Source: Bathymodiolus brooksi
Lineage: Eukaryota; Mollusca; Bivalvia; Mytilida; Modiolidae
DNA: 64,000 nt
Direction: 5' to 3'
NCBI GenBank assembly: GCA_963680875.1
Contig: OY804589.1
Coordinates: 30,792,962 to 30,856,961 of the forward strand
The position numbers and the translations under genes were made by a program. The notes under the pieces were generated by a model. It did no database searches and was not told where the DNA came from. It saw only the letters and a program-made list of their open reading frames with translations. This document shows positions 38,706-52,173 of this stretch, one piece after another (the first letter of the stretch is position 1; every line of letters begins with the position of its first letter).

Positions 38706-40949
38706 TAATGTATTTGGTTATTCGGGCAGCCATGGGGACCGGAAGGGGGTGAAAACATAGGTAAACCGTTTTATTTTAACCTACCGCCGGACATTGGTTT
38801 TACATTATTTACTCCAATCAAGGGGCGTATAGACAGTCGTACTGTATATATTTATAAAGCAGAGACATGTACAAACATTTTGAGGTATAATACTTGTATG
38901 TCAAGCTATCCTGGAGACCGGAAGTGGACGACAATTGAGCCATAATGGTTGTACAGCCAGCAATTTTGACCTACCCGACCATGGTTTTTTACCTCTTACT
39001 TGGTCCACAGGTCCTATGGAATGATATACGGGGATTAGTTATCAAGCGGAGGCATTGACAAACGTTTTGAAGTATCATACATGTAGATCAAGCCTCCCTC
39101 AGGACCGGAAGTTGCCTATTACGGAGCTAAAATGGGATGCCAGGACCATGACGGATATTCCGGGTAATAACGCATATTGGTTTTTCACATTTTTCTGGCT
39201 AACGAAGGGCTCCAGAAATAAAAACTAAACATATATATTAAGCAGAGACCCATGTGCACATATTTGTTAATGTATTTGGTTATTCGGGCCGCCATGGGGA
39301 CCGGCAGCGGTGAAAACATAGGTAAACCGTTTTATTTTAACCTACCGCCGGACATTGGTTTTACATTATTTACTCCAATCAAGGGGCGTATAGACAGTCG
39401 TACTGTATATATTTATAAAGCAGAGACATGTACAAACATTTTGAGGTATAATACTTGTATGTCAAGCTATCCTGGAGACCGGAAGTGGACGACAATTGAG
39501 CCATAATGGTTGTACAGCCAGCAATTTTGACCTACCCGACCATGGTTTTTTACCTCTTACTTGGTCCACAGGTCCTATGGAATGATATACGGGGAATGGT
39601 TATCAAGCAGAGGCATTGACAAACGTTTTGAAGTATCATACATGTAGATCAAGCCTCCCTCAGGACCGGAAGTTGCCTATTACGGAGCTAAAATGGGATG
39701 CCAGGACCGTGACGGATATTCCGGGTAATAACGCATATTGGTTTTTCGCATTTTTCTGGCTAACGAAGGGCTCCAGAAATAAAAACTAAACATATATATT
39801 AAGCAGAGACCCCTGTGCACATATTTGTTAATGTATTTGGTTATTCGGGCAGCCATGGGGACCGGAAGGGGGTGAAAACATAGGTAAACCGTTTTATTTT
39901 AACCTACAGCGGACATTGGTTTTACATTATTTACTCCAATCAAGGGGCGTATAGACAGTCTTACTGTATATATTTATAAGGTAGAGACATGTACAAACAT
40001 TTTGAGGTATAATACATGTATGTCAAGCTATCCTGGAGACCGGAAGTGGACGACAATTGAGCCATAATGGTTGTACAGCCGGCAATTTTGACCTACCCGA
40101 CCATGGTTTTTTACCTCTTACTTGGTCCACAGGTCCTATGGAATGATATACGGGGATTAGTTATCAAGCAGAGGCATTGACAAACGTTTTGAAGTATCAT
40201 ACATGTAGATCAAGCCTCCCTGAGGACCGGAAGTTGCCTATTACGGAACTAAAATGGGATGCCGGGACCGTGACGGATATTCCGGGTAATAACGCATATT
40301 GGTTTTTCGCATTTTTCTGGCTAACGAAGAGCTCCAGAAATAAAAACTAAACATATATATTAAGCAGAGACAACTGCGCACATATTTGTTAAGGTATTTG
40401 TTTATTCGAGCCGCCATGGGGACCGGCAGCGGTGAAAACATAGGTAAACCGTTTTATTTTAACCTACCGCCGGACATTGGTTTTACATTATTTACTCCAA
40501 TCAAGGGGCGTATAGACAGTCGTACTGTATATATTTATAAAGCAGAGACATGTACAAACATTTTGAGGTATAATACTTGTATGTCAAGCTATCCTGGAGA
40601 CCGGAAGTGGACGACAATTGAGCCATAATGGTTGTACAGCCAGCAATTTTGACCTACCCGACCATGGTTTTTTACCTCTTACTTGGTCCACAGGTCCTAT
40701 GGAATGATCTACGGGGAATAGTTATCAAGCAGAGGCATTGACAAACGTTTTGAGGTATCATACATGTAGATCAAGCCTCCCTGAGGACCGGAAGTTGCCT
40801 ATTACGGAACTAAAATGGGATGCCAGGACCGTGACGGATATTCGGGTAATAACGCATATTGGTTTTTCGCATTTTTCTGGCTAATGAAGGGCTCCAGAAA
40901 TAAAAACTAAACATATATATTAAGCAGAGACCCCTGTGCACATATTTGT
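38706..40949 (+). repeat. 4-mer tandem duplication inside copy 2, unit 2 (2,244 bp)
   Basis: Second unit, absent from copy 1 of the macro-repeat, which has only one (21886-24129). Its fourth monomer keeps ATACTTGTATG and the 1-bp-deleted GATATTCGGG seen at 23570, so it is the parental form and unit 1 holds the recombinant monomer. Confidence 0.9.
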
Positions 40950-43900
40950 TAATGTATTTGGTTATTCGGGCAGCCATGGGGACCGGAAGGGGGTGAAAAC
41001 ATAGGTAAACCGTTTTATTTTAACCTACATCGGACATTGGTTTTACATTATTTACTCCAATCAAGGGGCGTATAGACAGTCTTACTGTATATATTTATAA
41101 GGTAGAGACATGTACAAACATTTTGAGGTATAATACATGTATGTCAAGCTATCCTGGAGACCGGAAGTGGACGACAATTGAGCCATAATGGTTGTACAGC
41201 CGGCAATTTTGACCTACCCGACCATGGTTTTTTACCTCTTACTTGGTCCACAGGTCCTATGGAATGATATACGGGGATTAGTTATCAAGCAGAGGCATTG
41301 ACAAACGTTTTGAAGTATCATACATGTATATCAAGCCTCCCTGAGGACCGGAAGTTGCCTATTACGGAACTAAAATGGGATGCCAGGACCGTGACGGATA
41401 TTCCGGGTAATAACGCATATTGGTTTTTCGCATTTTTCTGGCTAACGAAGAGCTCCAGAAATAAAAACTAAACATATATATTAAGCAGAGACAACTGCGC
41501 ACATATTTGTTAAGGTATTTGTTTATTCGAGCCGCCATGGGGACCGGCAGCGGTGAAAACATAGGTAAACCGTTTTATTTTAACCTACCGCCGGACATTG
41601 GTTTTACATTATTTACTCCAATCAAGGGGCGTATAGACAGTCGTACTGTATATATTTATAAAGCAGAGACATGTACAAACATTTTGAGGTATAATACTTG
41701 TATGTCAAGCTATCCTGGAGACCGGAAGTGGACGACAATTGAGCCATAATGGTTGTACAGCCAGCAATTTTGACCTACCCGACCATGGTTTTTTACCTCT
41801 TACTTGGTCCACAGGTCCTATGGAATGATCTACGGGGAATAGTTATCAAGCAGAGGCATTGACAAACGTTTTGAGGTATCATACATGTAGATGAAGCCTC
41901 CCTGAGGACCGGAAGTTGCCTATTACGGAACTAAAATGGGATGCCAGGACCGTGACGGATATTCGGGTAATAACGCATATTGGTTTTTCGCATTTTTCTG
42001 GCTAATGAAGGGCTCCAGAAATAAAAACTAAACATATATATTAAGCAGAGACCCATGTGCACATATTTGTTAATGTATTTGGTTATTCGGGCAGCCATGG
42101 GGACCGGAAGGGGGTGAAAACATAGGTAAACCGTTTTATTTTAACCTACCGCCGGACATTGGTTTTACATTATTTACTCCAATCAAGGGGCGTATAGACA
42201 GTCTTACTGTATATATTTATAAGGCAGAGACATGTACAAACATTTTGAGGTATAATACATGTATGTCAAGCTATCCTGGAGACCGGAAGTGGACGACAAT
42301 TGAGCCATAATGGTTGTACAGCCAGCAATTTTGACCTACCCGACCATGGTTTTTTACCTCTTACTTGGTCCACAGGTCCTATGGAATGATCTACGGGGAA
42401 TAGTTATCAAGCAGAGGCATTGACAAACGTTCTGAAGTATCATACATGTAGATCAAGCCTCCCTGAGGACCGGAAGTTGCCTATTACGGAACTAAAATGG
42501 GATGCCAGGACCGTGACGGATATTCCGGGTAATAACGCATATTGGTTTTTCGCATTTTTCTGGCTAACGAAGAGCTCCAGAAATAAAAACTAAACATATA
42601 TATTAAGCAGAGACACCTGCGCACATATTTGTTTAGGTATTTGTTTATTCGGGCCGCCATGGGGACCGGCAGCGGTGAAAACATAGGTAAACCGTTTTAT
42701 TTTAACCTATCGCCGGACATTGGTTTTACATTATTTACTCCAATCAAGGGGCGTATAGACAGTCGTACTGTATATATTTATAAAGCAGAGACATGTACAA
42801 ACATTTTGAGGTATAATACTTGTATGTCAAGCTATCCTGGAGACCGGAAGTGGACGACAATTGAGCCATAATGGTTGTACAGCCAGCAATTTTGACCTAC
42901 CCGACCATGGTTTTTTACCTCTTACTTGGTCCACAGGTCCTATGGAATGATCTACGGGGAATAGTTATCAAGCAGAGGCATTGACAAACGTTTTGAGGTA
43001 TCATACATGTAGATCAAGCCTCCCTGAGGACCGGAAGTTGCCTATTACGGAACTAAAATGGGATGCCAGGACCGTGACGGATATTCCGGGTAATAACGCA
43101 TATTGGTTTTTCGCATTTTTCTGGCTAATGAAGGGCTCCAGAAATAAAAACTAAACATATATATTAAGCAGAGACCCCTGTGCACATATTTGTTAATGTA
43201 TTTGGTTATTCGGGCAGCCATGGGGACCGGAAGGGGGTGAAAACATAGGTAAACCGTTTTATTTTAACCTACATCGGACATTGGTTTTACATTATTTACT
43301 CCAATCAAGGGGCGTATAGACAGTCTTACTGTATATATTTATAAGGTAGAGACATGTACAAACATTTTGAGGTATAATACATGTATGTCAAGCTATCCTG
43401 GAGACCGGAAGTGGACGACAATTGAGCCATAATGGTTGTACAGCCGGCAATTTTGACCTACCCGACCATGGTTTTTTACCTCTTACTTGGTCCACAGGTC
43501 CTATGGAATGATATACGGGGATTAGTTATCAAGCAGAGGCATTGACAAACGTTTTGAAGTATCATACATGTATATCAAGCCTCCCTGAGGACCGGAAGTT
43601 GCCTATTACGGAACTAAAATGGGATGCCAGGACCGTGACGGATATTCCGGGTAATAACGCATATTGGTTTTTCGCATTTTTCTGGCTAACGAAGAGCTCC
43701 AGAAATAAAAACTAAACATATATATTAAGCAGAGACAACTGCGCACATATTTGTTAAGGTATTTGTTTATTCGAGCCGCCATGGGGACCGGCAGCGGTGA
43801 AAACATAGGTAAACCGTTTTATTTTAACCTACCGCCGGACATTGGTTTTACATTATTTACTCCAATCAAGGGGCGTATAGACAGTCGTACTGTATATATT

Positions 43901-45436
43901 TATAAAGCAGAGACATGTACAAACATTTTGAGGTATAATACTTGTATGTCAAGCTATCCTGGAGACCGGAAGTGGACGACAATTGAGCCATAATGGTTGT
44001 ACAGCCAGCAATTTTGACCTACCCGACCATGGTTTTTTACCTCTTACTTGGTCCACAGGTCCTATGGAATGATCTACGGGGAATAGTTATCAAGCAGAGG
44101 CATTGACAAACGTTTTGAGGTATCATACATGTAGATGAAACCTCCCTGAGGACCGGAAGTTGCCTATTACGGAACTAAAATGGGATGCCAGGACCGTGAC
44201 GGATATTCGGGTAATAACGCATATTGGTTTTTCGCATTTTTCTGGCTAATGAAGGGCTCCAGAAATAAAAACTAAACATATATATTAAGCAGAGACCCCT
44301 GTGCACATATTTGTTAATGTATTTGGTTATTCGGGCAGCCATGGGGACCGGAAGGGGGTGAAAACATAGGTAAACCGTTTTATTTTAACCTACCGCCGGA
44401 CATTGGTTTTACATTATTTACTCCAATCAAGGGGCGTATAGACAGTCTTACTGTATATATTTATAAGGCAGAGACATGTACAAACATTTTGAGGTATAAT
44501 ACATGTATGTCAAGCTATCCTGGAGACCGGAAGTGGACGACAATTGAGCCATAATGGTTGTACAGCCAGCAATTTTGACCTACCCGACCATGGTTTTTTA
44601 CCTCTTACTTGGTCCACAGGTCCTATGGAATGATCTACGGGGAATAGTTATCAAGCAGAGGCATTGACAAACGTTCTGAAGTATCATACATGTAGATCAA
44701 GCCTCCCTGAGGACCGGAAGTTGCCTATTACGGAACTAAAATGGGATGCCAGGACCGTGACGGATATTCCGGGTAATAACGCATATTGGTTTTTCGCATT
44801 TTTCTGGCTAACGAAGAGCTCCAGAAATAAAAACTAAACATATATATTAAGCAGAGACACCTGCGCACATATTTGTTTAGGTATTTGTTTATTCGGGCCG
44901 CCATGGGGACCGGCAGCGGTGAAAACATAGGTAAACCGTTTTATTTTAACCTACCGCCGGACATTGGTTTTACATTATTTACTCCAATCAAGGGGCGTAT
45001 AGACAGTCGTACTGTATATATTTATAAAGCAGAGACATGTACACACATTTTGAGGTATAATACATGTATGTCAAGCTATCCTGGAGACCGGAAGTGGACG
45101 AAAATTGAGCTATAATGGTTGTACAGACGGCAATTTGACCTACCCGACCTTGGTTTTTTACTTCTGACTTGGTCCACAGGTCCTATGGAATAATCTACGG
45201 GGAATAGTTATCAAGCAGAGGCATTGACAAACGTTTTGAGGTATCATACATGTAGATCAAGCCTCCATGAGAACCGGAAGTTGTCTATTACGGAGCTAAA
45301 ATGTGATGCCAGGACCGTGACGGATATTCCGGGTAAAAACGCATATTGGTTTTTCGCATTTTTCTGGCTAACGAAGGGCTACAGAAATAAAAACTAAACA
45401 TATATATTAAGCCGAGAACCATGCGCACATATTTGT
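39829..45436 (+). repeat. Run of five 2-mers, copy 2
   Basis: Same alternation and same private variants as 23009-28616, shifted by 16,820 bp: ACCTACAGCGGAC at 39829, ACCTACATCGGAC at 40950 and 43194, GATGAAGCC near 41,890, GATGAAACC near 44,134. A further copy of the first dimer lies at 37584-38705. Confidence 0.85.
44877..45436 (+). repeat. Chimeric monomer joining left-type and right-type satellite, copy 2
   Basis: Identical by eye to the monomer at 28057, with the switch at 45,010-45,043. It was copied as part of the macro-repeat. Confidence 0.85.
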
Positions 45437-48400
45437 TAAGGTATTTGGTTATTCGGGCCGCCATGGGTACCGGAAGGGGGTGAAAACATAGGTAAACCGT
45501 TTTATTTTAACCTACCGCCGGACATTGGTTTTATATTATTTACTCCAATCAAGGGGCATATAGACAGTCTTATTGTATATATTTATATAGCAGAGACATG
45601 TACAAACATTTTGAGGTATAATACATGTATGTCAAGCTATCCTGGAGACCGGAAGTGGACGAAAATTGAGCTATAATGGTTGTACAGCCGGCAATTTTGA
45701 CCTACCCGACCATGGTTTTATACCTCTGACTTGGTCCAGAGGTCCTATGGAATGATCTACGGGGAATAGTTATCAAGCAGAGGCATTGACAAACGTTTTG
45801 AGGTATCATACATGTAGATCAAGCTTTCCTGAGGACCGGAAGTTGCCTATTACGGAGCTAAAATGGGATGCCAGGACCGTGACGATATTCCGGGTAATAA
45901 CGCATATTGGTTTTTCGCATTTTTCTGGCTAACGAAGGGCTCCAGAAATAAAAACTAAACATATATATTAAGCAGAGACCCCTGCGCACATATTTGTTAA
46001 GGTATTTGGTTATTCGGGCCGCCATGGGGACCGGAAGCGGGTGAAAACATAGGTAAACGATTTATTTTAACCTACCGCCGGACATTGGTTTTACATTATT
46101 TACTCCAATCAAGGGACGTATAGACAGTCTTACTGTATATATTTATAAAGCAGAGACATGTACAAACATTATGAGGTATAATACATGTATGTCAAGCTAT
46201 CCTGGAGACCGGAAGTGGACGAAAATTGAGCTATAATGGTTGTACAGCCGGCAATTTGACCTACCCGAACATGGTTTTTTACTTCTGACTTGGTCCACAG
46301 GTCCTATGGAATGATCTACGGGAATATTTATCAAGCAGAGGCATTGACAAACGTTTTGAGGTATCATACATGTAGATCAAGCCTCTCTGAGGACCGGAAG
46401 TTGCCTATTACGGAGCTAAAATGGGATGCTAGGACCGTGACGGATATTCCGGGTAATAACGCATATTGGTTTTTCGCAATTTTCTGGCTAACGAAGGGCT
46501 CCAGAAATAAAAACTAAACATATATATTAAGCCGAGAACCCTGCGCACATATTTGTTAAGGTATTTGGTTATTCGGGCCGCCATGGGGACCGGCAGGGAG
46601 TGAAAACATAGGTAAACCGTTTTATTTTAACCTACCGCCGGACATTGGTTTTAGATTACTTACTCCAATCATGGGACGTATAGACAGTCTTACTGTATAT
46701 ATTTATAAAGCAGAGACATGTACAAACATTTTGAGGTATAATACATGTATGTCAATCTATCCTGGAGACCGGAAGTGGACGACAATTGAGCCATAATGGT
46801 TGTACAGCAGGCAATTTTGACCTACCCGACCTTGATTTTTTACTTCTGACTTGGTCCACAGGTCCTATGGAATGATCTACGGGGAATAGTTATCAAGCAG
46901 AGGCATTGACAAACGTTTTGAGGTATCATACATGTAGATGAAGCCTTCGTGAAAACCGGAAGTTGTCTATTACGGAGCTAAAATGTGATGCCAGGACCGT
47001 GACGAATATTCTGGGTAATAACGCATATTGGTTTTTCGCATTTTTCTGGCAAACGAAGGGCTCCAGAAATAAAAACTAAACATATATATTAAGCCGAGAA
47101 CCCTGCGCACATATTTGTTAAGGTATTTGGTTATTCGGGCCGCCATGGGGACCGGAAGGGGGTGAAAACATAGGTAAACCGTTTTATTTTAACCTACCGC
47201 CGGACATTGGTTTTACATTATTTACTCCAATCAAGGGGCGTATTGACAGTCTTACTGTATATATTTATAAAGCAGAGACATGTACAAACATTTTGAGGTA
47301 TACTACATGTATGTCAAGCTATCCTGGAGACCGGAAGTGGACGAAAATTGAGCTATAATGGTTGTACAGCCGGCAATTTTGACCTACCCGACCATGGTTT
47401 TATACCTCTGACTTGGTCCACAGGTCCTATGGAATGATCTACGGGGAATAGTTATCAAGCAGAGGCATTGACAAACGTTTTGAGGTATCATACATGTAGA
47501 TCAAGCCTCTCTGAGAACCGGAAGTTGTCTATTACGGAGCTAAAATGTGATGCCAGGACCGTGACGGATATTCCGGGTAATAACGCATATTGGTTTTTCG
47601 CATTTTTCTGGCTAACGAAGGGCTCCAGAAATAAAAACTAAACATATATATTAAGCCGAGAACCCTGCGCACATATTTGTTAAGGTATTTGGTTATTCGG
47701 GCCGCCATGGGGACCGGAAGGAGGTGAAAACATAGGTAAACCGTTTTATTTTAACATACGCCGGACATTGGTTTTACATTATTTACTCCAATCAAGGGGC
47801 GTATTGACAGTCTTACTGTATATATTTATAAAGCAGAGACATGTACAAACATTTTGAGGTATAATACATGTATGTCAAGCTATCCTGGAGACCGGAAGTG
47901 GACGAAAATTGAGCTATAATGGTTGTACAGCAGGCAATTTTGACCTACCCGACCATGGTTTTATACCTCTGACTTGGTCCACAGGTCCTATGGAATGATC
48001 TACGGGGAATAGTTATCAAGCAGAGGCATTGACAAACGTTTTGAGGTATCATACATGTAGATCAAGCCTTCCTGAGGACCGGAAGTTGCCTATTACGGGG
48101 CTAAAATGGGATGCCAGGACCGTGACAGATATTCCGGGTAATAACGCATATTGGTTTTTCGCATTTTTCTGGCTAACGAAGGGCTCCAGAAATAAAATCT
48201 AAACATATATATTAAGCAGAGAACCCTGCGCACATATTTGTTAAGGTATTTGGTTATGCGGGCCGCCATGGGGACCGGAAGGGGGTGAAAACTTTGGTAA
48301 ACCGTTTTATTTTAACCTACCGCCGGACATTGGTTTTACATTATTTACTCCAATCAAGGGGCGTATAGACAGTCTTACTGTATATATTTATAAGGCAGAG

Positions 48401-50487
48401 ACATGTACACACATTTTGTGGTATAATACATGTATGTCAAGCTATCCTGGAGACCGGAAGTGGACGAAAATTGAGCTATAATGGTTGTACAGCCGGCAAT
48501 TTGACCTACCCGACCTTGGTTTTTTTACTTCTGACTTGGTCCACAGGTCCTATGGAATAATCTACGGGGAATAGTTATCAAGCAGAGGAATTGACAAACG
48601 TTTTGAGGTATCATACATGTAGATCAAGCCTCTCTGAGGACCGGAAGTTGCCTATTACGGAGCTAAAATGGGATGCCAGGACCGTGACGGATATTCCGGG
48701 TAATAACGCATATTGGTTTTTCGCAATTTTCTGGCTAACGAAGGGCTCCAGAAATATAAACTAAACATATATATTAAGCAGAGACCCCTGCGCACATATT
48801 TGTTAAGGTATTTGGTTATTCGGGCCGCCATGGGGACCGGCAGGGAGTGAAAACAGGTAAACCGTTTTATTTTAACCTACCGCCGGACATTGGTTTTACA
48901 TTATTTACTACAATCAAGGGGCGTATAGACAGTCTTACTGTATATATTTATAAAGCAGAGACATGTACAAACATTTTGAGGTATAATACATGTATGTCAA
49001 TCTATCCTGGAGACCGGAAGTGGACGACAATTGAGCCATAATGGTTGTACAGCCGGCAATTTTGACCTACCCGACCTTGGTTTTTTACTTCTGACTTGGT
49101 CCACAGGTCCTATGGAATGATCTACGGGGAATAGTTATCAAGCAGAGGCATTGACAAACGTTTTGAGGTATCATACATGTAGATCAAGCCTTCGTGAGAA
49201 CCGGAAGTTGTCTATTACGGAGCTAAAATGTGATGCCAGGACCGTGACGAATATTCCGGGTAATAACGCATATTGGTTTTTCGCAATTTTCTGGCTAACG
49301 AAGGGCTCCAGAAATATAAACTAAACATATATATTAAGCAGAGACCCCTGCGCACATATTTGTTAAGGTATTTGGTTATTCGGGCCGCCATGGGGACCGG
49401 CAGGGAGTGAAAACATAGGTAAACCGTTTTATTTTAACCTACCGCCGGACATTGGTTTTACATTATTTACTCCAATCAAGGGGCGTATAGACAGTCTTAC
49501 TGTATATATTTATAAGGCAGAGACATGTACAAACATTTTGAGGTATAATACATGTATGTCAAGCTATCCTGGAGACCGGAAGTGGACGAAAATTGAGCTA
49601 TAATGGTTGTACAGCAGGCAATTTGACCTACCCGACCTTGGTTTTTTTTATTTCTGACTTGGTCCACAGGTCCTATGTAATAATCTACGGGGAATAGTTA
49701 TCAAGCAGAGGAATTGACAAACGTTTTGAGGTATCATACATGTAGATCAAGCCTCTCTGAGGACCGGAAGTTGCCTATTACGGAGCTAAAATGGGATGCC
49801 AGGACCGTGACGGATATTCCGGGTAATAACGCATATTGGTTTTTCGCAATTTTCTGGCTAACGAAGGACTCCAGAAATATAAACTAAACATATATATTAA
49901 GCAGAGACCCCTGCGCACATATTTGTTAAGGTATTTGGTTATTCGGGCCGCCATGGGGACCGGCAGGGAGTGAAAACATAGGTAAACCGTTTTATTTTAA
50001 CCTACCGCCGGACATTGGTTTTACATTATTTACTCCAATCAAGGGGCGTATAGACAGTCTTACTGTATATATTTATAAAGCAGAGACATGTACAAACATT
50101 TTGAGGTATAATACATGTATGTCAATCTATCCTGGAGACCGGAAGTGGACGACAATTGAGCTATAATGGTTGTACAGCCGGCAATTTTGACCTACCCGAC
50201 CTTGGTTTTTTACTTCTGACTTGGTCCACAGGTCCTATGGAATGATCTACGGGGAATAGTTATCAAGCAGAGGCATTGACAAACGTTTTGAGGTATCATA
50301 CATGTAGATCAAGCCTTCGTGAGAACCGGAAGTTGTCTATTACGGAGCTAAAATGTGATGCCAGGACCGTGACGAATATTCCGGTAATAACGCATATTGG
50401 TTTTTCGCATTTTTCTGGCTAACGAAGGGCTCCAGAAATAAAAACTAAACATATATATTAAGCAGAGAACCCTGCGCACATATTTGT
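45437..50487 (+). repeat. Right-type divergent monomers, copy 2 (nine monomers)
   Basis: Counterpart of 28617-33667 at +16,820 bp, including the same 1-bp indels. It contains only one copy of the monomer that is doubled at 33107 and 33668. Its final tail, GAGAACCCTGCGC, matches the tail of 33668 rather than 33107. Confidence 0.88.
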
Positions 50488-52173
50488 TAAGGTATTTGGT
50501 TATTCGGGCCGCCATGGGGACCGGAAGGGGGTGAAAACATTGGTAAACCGTTTTATTTTAACCTACCGCCGGACATTGGTTTTACAATATTTATTCCAAT
50601 CAAGGGGCGTATTGACAGACTTACTGTATATATTTATAAAGCAGAGACATGTACAAACATTTTGAGGTATAATACATGTATGTCAAGCTATCCTGGAGAC
50701 CGGAAGTGGACGAAAATTGAGCTATAATGGTTGTACAGCCGGGCAATTTGACCTACCCGACCTTGGTTTTTTTACTTCTGACTTGGTCCACAGGTCCTAT
50801 GGAATAATCTACGGGGAATAGTTATCAAGCAGAGGAATTGACAAACGTCTTGAGGTATCATACATGTAGATCAAGCCTCTCTGAGGACCGAAAGTTGCCT
50901 ATTACGGAGCTAAAATGGGATGCCAGGACCGTGACGGATATTCCGGGTAATAACGCATATTGGTTTTTCGCAATTTTCTGGCTAACGAAGGGCTCCAGAA
51001 ATAAAAACTAAACATATATATTAAGTAGAGAACCCTGCGCACATATTTGTTAAGGTATTTGGTTATTCGGGCCGCCATGGGGACCGGCAGGGAGTGAAAA
51101 CATAGGTAAACCGTTTTATTTTAACCTACCGCCGGACATTGGTTTTACATTATTTACTCCAATCATGGGACGTATAGACAGTCTTACTGTATATATTTAT
51201 AAAGCAGAGACATGTACAAACATTTTGAGGTATAATACATGTATGTCAATCTATCCTGGAGACCGGAAGTGGACGACAATTGAGCTATAATGGTTGTACA
51301 GCCGGCAATTTTGACCTACCCGACCATGGTTTTTTACTTCTGACTTGGTCCACAGGTCCTATGGAATGATCTACGGGGAATAGTTATCAAGCAGAGGCAT
51401 TGACAAACGTTTTGAGGTATCATACATGTAGATCAAGCCTCCGTGAGAACCGGAAGTTGTCTATTACGGAGCTAAAATGTGATGCCAGGACCGTGACGGA
51501 TATTCGGGTAATAACGCATATTGGTTTTTCGCATTTTTCTGGCTAACGAAGATCTCCAGAAATAAAAACTAAACATATATATTAAGCCGAGAACCCTGCG
51601 CACATATTTGTTAAGGTATTTGGTTATTCGGGCCGCCATGGGGACCGGAAGGGGGTGAAAACATTGATAAACCGTTTTATTTTAACCTACCGCCGGACAT
51701 TGGTTTTACAATATTTATTCCAATCAAGGGGCGTATTGACAGTCTTACTGTATATATTTATAAAGCAGAGACATGTACAAACATTTTGAGGTATAATACA
51801 TGTATGTCAAGCTATCCTGGAGACCGGAAGTGGACGAAAATTGAGCTATAATGGTTGTACAGCCGGCAATTTTGACCTACCCGACCATGGTTTCATACCT
51901 CTGACTTGGTCCACAGGTCCTATGGAATGATCTACGGGGAATGGTTATCAAGCAGAGGCATTGACAAACGTTTTGAAGTATCATACATGTAGATCAAGCC
52001 TCTCTGAGGACCGGAAGTTGCCTATTACGGAGCTAAAATGGGATGCCAGGACCGTGACGGATATTCCGGGTAATAACGCATATTGGTTTTTCGCAATTTT
52101 CTGGCTAACGAAGGGCTCCAGAAATATAAACTAAACATATATATTAAGCAGAGACCCCTGCGCACATATTTGT
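50488..52173 (+). repeat. Trimer block X1, right-type (1,686 bp)
   Basis: Monomers 50488, 51051 and 51612. Markers: CCGGGCAATTTGACC and GACCGAAAG in the first, CCAATCATGGGACG and GAAGATCTCC in the second, ACATTGATAAACC in the third. The second and third match 59465 and 60026 at +8,414 bp with several substitutions. The first differs from 58902 over its first ~200 bp and matches afterwards. Confidence 0.8.

Larger units (their letters stand above)
34229..50487 (+). repeat. 26-monomer macro-repeat block, copy 2, with extra 4-mer (16,259 bp)
   Basis: Twenty-nine monomers: the 26 of copy 1, plus a tandemly duplicated 4-mer at 36461-40949, minus one terminal monomer (the counterpart of 33668). 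Starts: 34229, 34791, 35338, 35899, 36461, 37023, 37584, 38145, 38706, 39268, 39829, 40390, 40950, 41511, 42071, 42633, 43194, 43755, 44315, 44877, 45437, 45998, 46557, 47119, 47681, 48242, 48804, 49364, 49927. The left junction falls at 34,217-34,231, between a right-type TGCGCAC and a left-type TTAATG. Beyond 50,488 the neighbours differ from anything after copy 1. Confidence 0.93.
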
